A stretch of 8,574 nt of DNA from Desulfuromonadaceae bacterium (GCA_016744555.1 JADGED010000066.1:3128-11701); one strand, 5' to 3'. Shown: positions 1-6,841, numbered from the stretch's first letter. Numbers and translations are program-made. Notes: a model not told the origin generated them from the sequence alone.

Positions 1-744
1 ATTGACCTCCCTGCGGATTTAGATGCAATTAAAAGTGATACTCGCTTCGACGATGTAATTACCAACTCCCCACTTATTTCGGTAATTATTCCAACCCTAA
101 ATGAAGCAATAACCCTAGAGAAAACCATAAAAAATCTTCAGCAAGTGGATAATATTGAAATCATTGTAGCTGATGGTGGTAGTGATGACGACACCGGTAA
201 GATTGCACTTAAAATGAATGCTAAGTTTGTTGTTACTTCTGGCGGACGGGCTGCACAACAAAACTACGGTGCCGAAAAAAGCACTGGTAGGTATCTACTA
301 TTTCTCCATGCCGACACCTACCTCCCCAACAATTACAACCAATTGATAATTAACACACTAGAAAACCCCAACATAGTTGCAGGGTCTTTCGGGTTCAAAA
401 CGGACCTTAATAGTCCAGCAATGCGTTTGATTGAATGGGGTACAAACCTACGCTCAAAACTATTTCAAGCTCCTTATGGCGACCAAGGGTTATTTATGGA
501 AAAGCGAATTTTTTCTGAAATGGGAGGTTTCCCGCTTTTACCGATAATGGAAGACTTTGCTTTCGTAGGCAAATTGCGTAAACGTGGTATAATTACGACC
601 TTAGAACAAAAAGCTATTACCTCAGCGCGACGCTGGAAAAACAAAGGACTACTTCGCACAACCTTAACCAATCAATTCATGCTTATCGGGTTCTCACTCG
701 GCATTTCGATAAAAAAACTTAGTCGCATTTATCGGGGGAAATAA
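1..744 (+). CDS. TIGR04283-type glycosyltransferase, 3' part of a probable TIGR04282-TIGR04283 fusion (5' end outside window)
   Basis: The frame is open from base 1 to the TAA at 742-744, giving 247 visible residues. From about residue 26 they form a GT-A fold glycosyltransferase: ISVIIPTLNE first strand, IIVADGGSDDDTG nucleotide-sugar site, GRAAQQNYGA, LLFLHADT (the DxD-like metal site), PYGDQGLFM, and a MEDF motif followed by SARRW. This order is typical of TIGR04283, a family found beside arsenosugar radical SAM genes. The only usual start codon in this stretch is GTG at 145, which would remove the IPTLNE strand, so the true start lies upstream. The preceding residues IDLPADLDAIK resemble the C-terminal D-x-D-x-P-x-D-L segment of TIGR04282 transferases, which supports a fused protein, although only that tail is visible. 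No transmembrane anchor is obvious. The donor and acceptor sugars cannot be read from the sequence. Family call firm; fusion an inference. Confidence 0.88.
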   Translation: MDLPADLDAIKSDTRFDDVITNSPLISVIIPTLNEAITLEKTIKNLQQVDNIEIIVADGGSDDDTGKIALKMNAKFVVTSGGRAAQQNYGAEKSTGRYLLFLHADTYLPNNYNQLIINTLENPNIVAGSFGFKTDLNSPAMRLIEWGTNLRSKLFQAPYGDQGLFMEKRIFSEMGGFPLLPIMEDFAFVGKLRKRGIITTLEQKAITSARRWKNKGLLRTTLTNQFMLIGFSLGISIKKLSRIYRGK

Positions 745-768
745 CAATTAAACGACAAAGAACAATAC

Positions 769-778
769 AAGGAAGAGG
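769..778 (+). promoter_or_regulatory. Ribosome binding site for the DUF3047 gene
   Basis: The purine-rich AAGGAAGAGG ends two bases before the ATG at 781. Its AAGGA core lies seven bases from the start, a good Shine-Dalgarno spacing that fixes this start codon. The 36-base gap to the previous stop contains no hairpin or T-run, which fits co-transcription with the glycosyltransferase gene. Confidence 0.7.
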
Positions 779-780
779 AT

Positions 781-1467
781 ATGAATACTCAATATAAAAA
801 AATTTATATAACAATGCCCACAATTGCGACATTTTTAGTTATACTTCTAGCGACACCGTTATTTGCTGCACCACCTCAAAAAAATGATATTGTTATTGGG
901 AACTTCTCTCAAAGTGACCTCAATGGCTGGGAAGAAAAAGAGTTTGCCGGCAAAACCAAGTATCAACTGGTTAAGCAGGGCAAAGTTACGGTACTAAATG
1001 CAAAAGCTACTGCTGCTGCATCGGGCCTATTTAAAGAAGTTGAAATTGATCTAACTACACATCCCTACCTCAATTGGGAATGGAAAATAGAAACAAAACA
1101 CCAAAACTTAAAGGAACGCAGCAAAGCCGGTGACGATTACGCTGCAAGAGTTTACGTAGTTGTAAGTGGCGGGGTGTTTTTCTGGAAAACTCGGGCAATA
1201 AACTATGTTTGGTCTTCAAGTGAAGCCAAGGGCAATATCTGGCCTAATGCTTTTGCCGGAAAAAATGCCATGCTCGTAGCTGTACGAACTAACCAAGATG
1301 ATAGCGGTACTTGGTATAGAGAAAAACGTAATATTTTCGAAGACCTTAAAAATATCTTTGGTGAAGAGATAGATAAAATTGATGCGATTGCAATCATGAC
1401 CGACAGCGACAACTCAAAAGGCGAGGTTCAGGCTAGCTATGGTGATATAAGTTTTTCTAGCGATTGA
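781..1467 (+). CDS. DUF3047 family secreted protein
   Basis: 228 residues. The N-terminus has lysines, a hydrophobic stretch (about residues 14-29, ending ATPLFAA) and then a polar segment, consistent with a Sec signal peptide cleaved near residue 29-30 and a periplasmic mature protein. Landmarks of DUF3047 are present: paired tryptophans in LNWEWKI (98-103), the acidic GDDYAARVYVV block (117-127), INYVWSS (140-146), the W-x3-KRNIFED region (178-188), and IAIMTDSDNS (203-212) before a terminal YGDISF strand. The biochemical function of DUF3047 is unknown; the strand-rich pattern looks like a beta-sandwich, perhaps ligand-binding, but that is a guess. It sits between the glycosyltransferase and the membrane flavoenzyme with short spacings, so a role in the same pathway outside the cytoplasm is inferred from position only. 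Its bases look more A+T-rich than those of the next genes. Confidence 0.85.
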   Translation: MNTQYKKIYITMPTIATFLVILLATPLFAAPPQKNDIVIGNFSQSDLNGWEEKEFAGKTKYQLVKQGKVTVLNAKATAAASGLFKEVEIDLTTHPYLNWEWKIETKHQNLKERSKAGDDYAARVYVVVSGGVFFWKTRAINYVWSSSEAKGNIWPNAFAGKNAMLVAVRTNQDDSGTWYREKRNIFEDLKNIFGEEIDKIDAIAIMTDSDNSKGEVQASYGDISFSSD

Positions 1468-1517
1468 ATGGACAACCAGGTAAGTTTTTAATTTCAGAAC
1501 TACCAACAAGAACACCC

Positions 1518-1531
1518 GGAGAGAAAAGAGG
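1518..1531 (+). promoter_or_regulatory. Ribosome binding site choosing ATG 1536 for the TVP38-oxidoreductase gene
   Basis: GGAGAG at 1518-1523 and AAGAGG at 1526-1531 lie just before the ATG at 1536. The frame is also open back to a TTG at 1464 that overlaps the DUF3047 stop codon. The extra 24 residues it would add are polar and unlike the hydrophobic start expected of TVP38 proteins, and the purine-rich sites would then lie within the gene. The ATG is therefore preferred. Confidence 0.6.
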
Positions 1532-1535
1532 CAAT

Positions 1536-3686
1536 ATGAAACGTAGTACCGGTAAAATCATTATCCTCGCTATAATTGCTGCCCTTATTGCCGCTTTCTT
1601 TATTTTAGATTTAGGCAATTATTTAACCCTCGAGTATCTAAAAAACCAGCAACAACAATTTAACACCTACTATCAAAGTCATCGGGCATCAACACTATTA
1701 GGCTATTTTATTATCTATATTATTGTGACCGCCTTATCATTACCGGGGGCAACAATAATGACATTGGCCGGGGGCGCCATGTTTGGTCTCTGGACCGCTC
1801 TAATAATTGTTAGTTTTGCCAGCAGCATCGGCGCAACATTGGCTTTTTTGGCCTCGAGATTTTTACTCCGCGATTGGGTACAAAAAAAGTTTGCTGACAA
1901 ACTGCAATCGATTAATTCCGGGGTTGAAAAAGAGGGAGCTTTTTACCTCTTTTCGCTGCGACTGGTACCACTGTTTCCATTTTTCGTTATCAACTTGGTT
2001 ATGGGATTAACCCCACTCAAAACCAGCGTCTACTACTTTGTAAGTCAAATCGGAATGCTGGCGGGGACAATTGTATTTGTTAACGCCGGAACCCGAATTG
2101 GGCAACTTGAATCGGCAGCTGGAATTCTTTCGCCTGGCATGCTGTTCTCTTTTGCGTTATTAGGAGTTTTTCCACTCATCGCCAAACGGCTACTGGCAAT
2201 ATATCAGGCCAAGAAAGTTTTTGCCGGTCACAAAAAACCGCAAAAGTTTGACTACAATTTAATTGTTATTGGTGCTGGCAGTGGTGGCCTAGTAAGCTCA
2301 TATATTGCCGCTGCGGTTAAAGCCAAAGTTGCATTAATTGAAAAACACCAAATGGGTGGCGACTGCCTTAACACCGGCTGCGTGCCAAGCAAAGCATTGA
2401 TCCGTAGCGCTAAGATGGTTGCTTACGCAAAACGGGCTCAAGAGTTCGGGCTAAAAACAACTATTGATGTCACAAACGATGTCGACTTTACCGCTGTGAT
2501 GGAACGGGTACAGGAAAAAATCACCAAAATAGAGCCCCACGATTCCATTGCACGTTACACCGAACTCGGTGTCGAAGTTATCAGCGGCGAAGGACAAATA
2601 ACTTCCCCGTGGACAGTAGAGGTAAATGGTAAAACATTGACCACAAGAAGTATTATTGTTGCCACCGGTGCTAGCCCATTTATCCCACCAATTAAAGGGC
2701 TAGACAGCATCGACTATCTAACCTCTGACAACCTCTGGTCATTACGTCAACTGCCACCACGGTTAGTTATCCTCGGAGGCGGCCCCATTGGTAGCGAAAT
2801 GGCACAAGCATTCGCCCGCTTGGGAAGCGATGTAACCCAAGTTGAGCGCGGCAACCGCATCATGTCACGGGAAGACCCCGAAGTAAGTGAATTTGTCGAA
2901 CAAAAGTTTATTGCCGACGGGGTCACAGTACTCACCGGCCATCAAGCTCTTGAGGTACGCTGTGACAATGGCGACAAGTGGTTAGTTTGTGAGCGACAGG
3001 GAGAAAAAGTTGAAATTGCCTTTGATCAACTCCTAATAGCCGTTGGCCGCAAAGCAAATGTCAGTGGTTTTGGCCTTGAGAATCTCGATATAAAAATTAA
3101 CCCACAAGGAACCATTAGCGCTGACCCTTTTTTACGCACCAACTACCCCAATATTTATTGTGTTGGTGATGTAGCTGGCCCCTACCAGTTTACCCACACT
3201 GCAGCACATCAAGCCTGGTATGCTGCGGTAAATTCCTTGTTTGGGCAGTTTAAAAGTTTTAAAGTCGACTACCGTGTCATCCCTTGGTGCACATTTACTG
3301 ACGCCGAAGTTGCGCGGGTTGGCCTGAATGAAACCGAAGCGACAGAGCAAAATATCGCATTTGAAATTACCAGATACGAAATTAGCGACCTTGACCGAGC
3401 CATTGCCGATAGTGTTGATCATGGCTGGGTTAAAGTATTAACCAAACCGGGCAGCGACAAAATTCTAGGTGTTACCATTGTCGGCTATCACGCCGGTGAT
3501 CTGCTGGCCGAATATGTATTAGCGATGAAATACAATTTGGGTCTTAACAAAGTTTTGGGTACAATCCACACCTACCCAACATTGGCAGAAATGAACAAAA
3601 TGGCGGCGGGCGAATGGAAACGGGCCCATGCGCCAGAAAAACTACTCAACTGGATTGAAAAATATCATGCTTGGCGCCGGGGATAA
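1536..3686 (+). CDS. TVP38/TMEM64 (DedA/SNARE-associated) membrane domain fused to a mercuric reductase-like FAD-dependent disulfide oxidoreductase
   Basis: 716 residues from ATG 1536. Residues 1-225 are hydrophobic with several membrane segments (about 8-26, 54-72, 79-108, 163-185, 200-222). They carry TVP38/DedA signatures: LPGATIMTLAGGAMFG (69-84), a small-residue-rich helix, and SLRLVPLFPF (140-149). Residues 238-716 are a class I pyridine nucleotide-disulfide oxidoreductase: FAD site VIGAGSGG (244-251), redox disulfide C277-LNTG-C282, NAD(P)H site LGGGPIGSE (413-421), second FAD contact YCVGDV (541-546), and a dimerisation domain ending near HTYPTLAEMN (678-687). The HxH-P-T-x2-E catalytic His of glutathione reductase and lipoamide dehydrogenase is Tyr680, as in mercuric-reductase-like members. 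There is no N-terminal MerA metal-binding domain or C-terminal Cys pair, so Hg(II) reductase activity is unlikely. This fusion occurs elsewhere in Proteobacteria; its substrate is not established. Its place in the operon suggests membrane-linked redox chemistry, possibly of thiols or arsenicals (inference). Confidence 0.9.
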   Translation: MKRSTGKIIILAIIAALIAAFFILDLGNYLTLEYLKNQQQQFNTYYQSHRASTLLGYFIIYIIVTALSLPGATIMTLAGGAMFGLWTALIIVSFASSIGATLAFLASRFLLRDWVQKKFADKLQSINSGVEKEGAFYLFSLRLVPLFPFFVINLVMGLTPLKTSVYYFVSQIGMLAGTIVFVNAGTRIGQLESAAGILSPGMLFSFALLGVFPLIAKRLLAIYQAKKVFAGHKKPQKFDYNLIVIGAGSGGLVSSYIAAAVKAKVALIEKHQMGGDCLNTGCVPSKALIRSAKMVAYAKRAQEFGLKTTIDVTNDVDFTAVMERVQEKITKIEPHDSIARYTELGVEVISGEGQITSPWTVEVNGKTLTTRSIIVATGASPFIPPIKGLDSIDYLTSDNLWSLRQLPPRLVILGGGPIGSEMAQAFARLGSDVTQVERGNRIMSREDPEVSEFVEQKFIADGVTVLTGHQALEVRCDNGDKWLVCERQGEKVEIAFDQLLIAVGRKANVSGFGLENLDIKINPQGTISADPFLRTNYPNIYCVGDVAGPYQFTHTAAHQAWYAAVNSLFGQFKSFKVDYRVIPWCTFTDAEVARVGLNETEATEQNIAFEITRYEISDLDRAIADSVDHGWVKVLTKPGSDKILGVTIVGYHAGDLLAEYVLAMKYNLGLNKVLGTIHTYPTLAEMNKMAAGEWKRAHAPEKLLNWIEKYHAWRRG

Positions 3687-3711
3687 TACGCCAGAGCAAA
3701 AAAACAATTTT

Positions 3712-3725
3712 ATGGACCAAATATG
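3712..3725 (+). promoter_or_regulatory. Weak ribosome binding region before ATG 3723
   Basis: Only a GGA at 3714-3716 precedes the ATG at 3723, six bases away, which is a poor Shine-Dalgarno site. An out-of-frame ATG at 3712 opens a four-codon frame whose TGA (3724-3726) overlaps the real start codon, so translational coupling through ATGA-like overlap is possible. The N-terminal residues TPIYIRSDRPMWFVP look like real protein, so the start at 3723 is still preferred. Confidence 0.35.
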
Positions 3726-6700
3726 ACGACGACAAAATACGAGCCACAACTGTGGCAGCGCTACGAGTTCGAGCAAACACCAATATATATTCGCAGTGAT
3801 AGACCCATGTGGTTTGTCCCCAACTCCAGCGGTGACAAACTACTTTGCGAAACTGATGCAAACCACCTTGAGCAGGATAAATTTCTGCAGCGCCTACCAT
3901 CTGCCCCCGAATACTATTATTCTGGGCGAGCTGAAGCATTGCAAACCGAACAATTAAAAGAGCTTTGGTTTCACGTGACCAATCGCTGTAACCTTAGTTG
4001 CCACCACTGCTTGTTCACCTCGGGGCCTGAAGCGACGGAAGAGTTAACTGCTGTAGAAATTCTTGGTCGGGCGGCCGAAGCAGTAGCCCTTGGTTGTCGG
4101 GTGTTTGCTCTCACCGGTGGCGAGCCATTTGTCCACCCAGAGATAACTACTATCTTAACTGGGCTGCTCGATTTTCCCGATTGTCACGTTGTAATCCTCA
4201 CCAATGGTCTAGTCTTAAGACCACTACTCAATGGTAACTTTGATCTTGACCGCATCCATTTACAAGTTAGTGTTGATGGTCTTGACGACCGTCACGATGC
4301 TATCCGTGGAGCAGGGACATTCAAGCGGTTACGGCAACAATTACTGCAGTTGCAACAGCGCAACATCCCCGTCACCCTGTCGATGTGTGTCGAACAGCGC
4401 AATCTGCACGACATGGCTTCTCTAGTCGACTTTGCCGCCGAAGTTGGGGCAGCTAACCTCCACTATCTTTGGTATTTTGTCCAAGGGCGTGGCACTCAAG
4501 CGCAGGTTGTAACGCCAGAAAATATTTTTCCTCACTTTATTGCGGCGATTGAACGGGCGCAACAACACAACATTCAAATTGACAACCTAACCGCCCTGCG
4601 TACCCAAATTTTTGCCCCCGGTGGCACTATCCACGACGGTAGCAGTAGCGGTTGTGAATCGGCTGCAATTGGCCCCGATGGCAAACTTTACCCGTCGGCA
4701 GCATTGGTTGGTACCAAAGAACTAGAAACTCCAATTGATAGCTCTTTAGCAGGAGCTTGGCAAAACAGTGCGGTATTAAAACAGATCAGGCAAACAAGTG
4801 TAGCTAGTGGTAAAAATCCGTTACGCTATTTCACTGGTGGTGGAGATCTAGACCACTCCTGGATTCATGGTCAGCAGTTTTCTGGTAGTGACCCATATTT
4901 ACCCCTTTATGAAAAAATTATGCTCTGGTTGATTACCAAAGAAGCCAGCCGCTTTCCAACCACCAACCAACCAGCGTTGCGCATGAAAATGGGAGATATT
5001 CTTGAAAGTTGTGGCGCTCACGGTGAAGTTGCCCTCACCCATGCAAATTGCTTGCTTTCAATCGCCGATCACAACAGCCTCGCCGTGGTTAAAGATTATT
5101 ACGGTGCCGCTGCCACCACCACAAAAGAAGATATCCTCAACCCCGTGTGCTACGCTGATAGCGACATTGCCCATATCCCCAAGGAATTCCGTTTCCGTGG
5201 CTACGGCTGTGGCAGCCCAGTCTTAGATGCAGAAATAAAAACCGGTGAAACCGTAGTGGATCTTGGCAGTGGTCGAGGAATTGAGATATTTATTTCGGCT
5301 CGAATAGTTGGTAATACAGGGAGAAGTATCGGCGTAGACATGCTCGACCCCATGCTTAAAATTGCAGAAACCGGCGCAAAAGAAGTAAGGAAAAACCTTG
5401 GGTTCGATAACATTGAGTTCCGCAAAGGTTACCTTGAAGAACTACCACTGCAAGATAACAGCACCGATATTGTCCTCTCCAACTGCGTCATGAACCTTTC
5501 TGCTGATAAGCGGCAAGCGTTTGCAGAAATTTTCCGTTCTTTAAAACCCGGCGGTAGACTAGTAATTTCAGATGTTGTTTGCGAAACCGAACCGAGCGCA
5601 ACTATCCGTAACGATGAAGCGCTACAAGGTGAATGCATTGCCGGAGCTTTATTACAAAAGGATTTGGTCGGCCTGCTTGAAGAGAGCGGTTTTGTCAATA
5701 TCTACCTGATTAAACGCTTCCCTTATCGAGTAGTCCAAGATCACCAGTTTTTTTCCCTGACCTTTGCTGCATGGAAGCCGGAGCCAATTGAGCTGGTGCC
5801 GGTTATCTATCGTGGCCCGTTGCCGCAACTACCATTGACCGATGGAACCTTATTATTACCCGGACAAAAGGCAGTAATCCCACGTGATTTAGCCGAGCGG
5901 CTAGATGAACAACTGTTTCGCCTCGATGACGACGGTAGCGTCACCAATCTTGATCTTGCTAATGGTTGTGCTTGCGCCTTACCACCAGAAACAACAGCAC
6001 CAGAAAAACCAACAACTACCAAACATCAATCAGGCTGTATGGTTTGTGGTAACCCCCTCATATACCCAGAACAAGAGATAGAACTAAAATGTAGCTACTG
6101 CGGGACAATCGAATTGGCTAACGCCCACTGCAACGACAACCACTTTGTTTGCGATAATTGCCATAGCGAAGATGCCCTTGCAGTAATGGAGCACCTATGC
6201 AAAGAAGCAACAGAAACCGACATGCTGGAACTACTAGCGAGGTTACGCAAACATCCATCTATTCCAGTCCATGGCCCAGAGCATCACGCCTTAATGCCAG
6301 CGATTATTGTCACAGCTTACCGCAATTGTGGTGGAAAAGTTGAGGGCGATCTATTAAAAACGGCCATCCGCCGTGGAAATCAGATAATTGGTGGGAGTTG
6401 CGCATTTACCGGTATTTGTGGTTCTGCTACTGGGGTTGGAATCGCTTTTAGCCTGCTGCTCCAAGCGAACCCGGTAAAAGCGAAACAACGCCAAATTGTG
6501 CAGCAGATTACCCAACAAGTATTAGCCGATATTGCTAACTTCAAAGCGGCCAGATGTTGTCAACGCGACTGCTGGCTTGGGCTAAAGCAAGCGGCAGAAC
6601 TATCAAAACAATATTTACCGATAACCCTACATGCCGATGCTGTTATTGGCTGTTATCAACGCCACCTGAATCAGGAGTGTATCGGCATGGCATGTCCAGT

Positions 6701-6737
6701 ATTGCAGGAACCTGCGGTAATTAAAGACGTAATTTAA
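3723..6737 (+). CDS. Trifunctional fusion: radical SAM domain - ArsM-like arsenite methyltransferase - cysteine-rich DUF5714
   Basis: 1004 residues, apparently cytosolic. Residues 1-78 resemble no domain I can name firmly. Residues 79-400 are a radical SAM enzyme: [4Fe-4S]-binding C89-x3-C93-x2-C96, then SGPEATEEL, TGGEP (131-135), LTNG (159-162) and VSVDGL (182-187). A SPASM-like segment follows (GCESAAIGPDGKLYP, 310-324) but has only Cys311, then an unusual GGGDLDHSW (372-380). Residues 455-690 match ArsM: VVKDYYG, NPVC476, YGC496GSP, SAM motif VVDLGSGRG (511-519), SNC588VMNL, LKPGGRL, GEC638IAGAL. Cys588 and Cys638 are 50 residues apart, like the arsenite-binding Cys174/Cys224 of algal ArsM. 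Residues 690-750 resemble the ArsM C-terminal accessory region. Residues 770-991 are DUF5714: a four-Cys ribbon (772, 775, 790, 793), C803/C810/C813, GSCAFTGICG (891-900) and more cysteines. Methylation plus radical transfer to arsenic is inferred. Last gene of the operon, 36 bases after its neighbour. Confidence 0.88.
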   Translation: MTTTKYEPQLWQRYEFEQTPIYIRSDRPMWFVPNSSGDKLLCETDANHLEQDKFLQRLPSAPEYYYSGRAEALQTEQLKELWFHVTNRCNLSCHHCLFTSGPEATEELTAVEILGRAAEAVALGCRVFALTGGEPFVHPEITTILTGLLDFPDCHVVILTNGLVLRPLLNGNFDLDRIHLQVSVDGLDDRHDAIRGAGTFKRLRQQLLQLQQRNIPVTLSMCVEQRNLHDMASLVDFAAEVGAANLHYLWYFVQGRGTQAQVVTPENIFPHFIAAIERAQQHNIQIDNLTALRTQIFAPGGTIHDGSSSGCESAAIGPDGKLYPSAALVGTKELETPIDSSLAGAWQNSAVLKQIRQTSVASGKNPLRYFTGGGDLDHSWIHGQQFSGSDPYLPLYEKIMLWLITKEASRFPTTNQPALRMKMGDILESCGAHGEVALTHANCLLSIADHNSLAVVKDYYGAAATTTKEDILNPVCYADSDIAHIPKEFRFRGYGCGSPVLDAEIKTGETVVDLGSGRGIEIFISARIVGNTGRSIGVDMLDPMLKIAETGAKEVRKNLGFDNIEFRKGYLEELPLQDNSTDIVLSNCVMNLSADKRQAFAEIFRSLKPGGRLVISDVVCETEPSATIRNDEALQGECIAGALLQKDLVGLLEESGFVNIYLIKRFPYRVVQDHQFFSLTFAAWKPEPIELVPVIYRGPLPQLPLTDGTLLLPGQKAVIPRDLAERLDEQLFRLDDDGSVTNLDLANGCACALPPETTAPEKPTTTKHQSGCMVCGNPLIYPEQEIELKCSYCGTIELANAHCNDNHFVCDNCHSEDALAVMEHLCKEATETDMLELLARLRKHPSIPVHGPEHHALMPAIIVTAYRNCGGKVEGDLLKTAIRRGNQIIGGSCAFTGICGSATGVGIAFSLLLQANPVKAKQRQIVQQITQQVLADIANFKAARCCQRDCWLGLKQAAELSKQYLPITLHADAVIGCYQRHLNQECIGMACPVLQEPAVIKDVI

Positions 6738-6740
6738 ACA

Positions 6741-6775
6741 GAATGTAGAGGGGGGGGGGACATTCACTTCCCCCC
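6741..6775. other. G10 / C6 inverted tract with alternative GAATGT/ACATTC stem
   Basis: Just after the stop of the large fusion gene there is a run of ten G (6750-6759) flanked by the inverted repeat GAATGT (6741-6746) and ACATTC (6760-6765), followed by six C (6770-6775). Either the six-base arms pair, looping out the G run, or six G pair with the six C across a short loop. The two folds exclude each other. It lies where a terminator for the operon is expected, but no T-run follows on either strand, so an intrinsic terminator is not demonstrated. The G10 run may vary in length between cells or reads. Confidence 0.35.
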
Positions 6776-6841
6776 AAGGGATAATGTGCCCAACTGGCGG
6801 ATGAGGTGGAAGTCGAAAAAATAACCACTAATTCCAGAATA

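Noticed and set aside
145..744. GTG at 145 as the start of the glycosyltransferase
   Set aside because: It would delete the ISVIIPTLNE strand and part of the nucleotide-sugar site; the frame is open and protein-like back to base 1.
1464..1535. TTG at 1464 as the start of the TVP38-oxidoreductase gene
   Set aside because: It adds 24 polar residues before the natural hydrophobic start and would put the purine-rich binding site inside the gene; ATG 1536 fits better.
3132..3422. 96-residue - strand frame inside the oxidoreductase gene
   Set aside because: It lies fully opposite a conserved coding region, has no recognisable domain and no ribosome binding site worth noting; a shadow of the real gene.
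1536..3686. True mercuric reductase (MerA)
   Set aside because: There is no N-terminal HMA metal-binding domain and no C-terminal cysteine pair; the N-terminus is a TVP38 membrane domain instead.
3646..3939. 97-residue - strand frame across the start of the radical SAM fusion
   Set aside because: It overlaps two well-supported + strand genes and shows no family features.
3723..6737. Selenoprotein with in-frame UGA, as in some rSAM/selenodomain proteins
   Set aside because: The frame is complete without any internal UGA and the cysteines expected in the ArsM and DUF5714 domains are encoded as cysteine.
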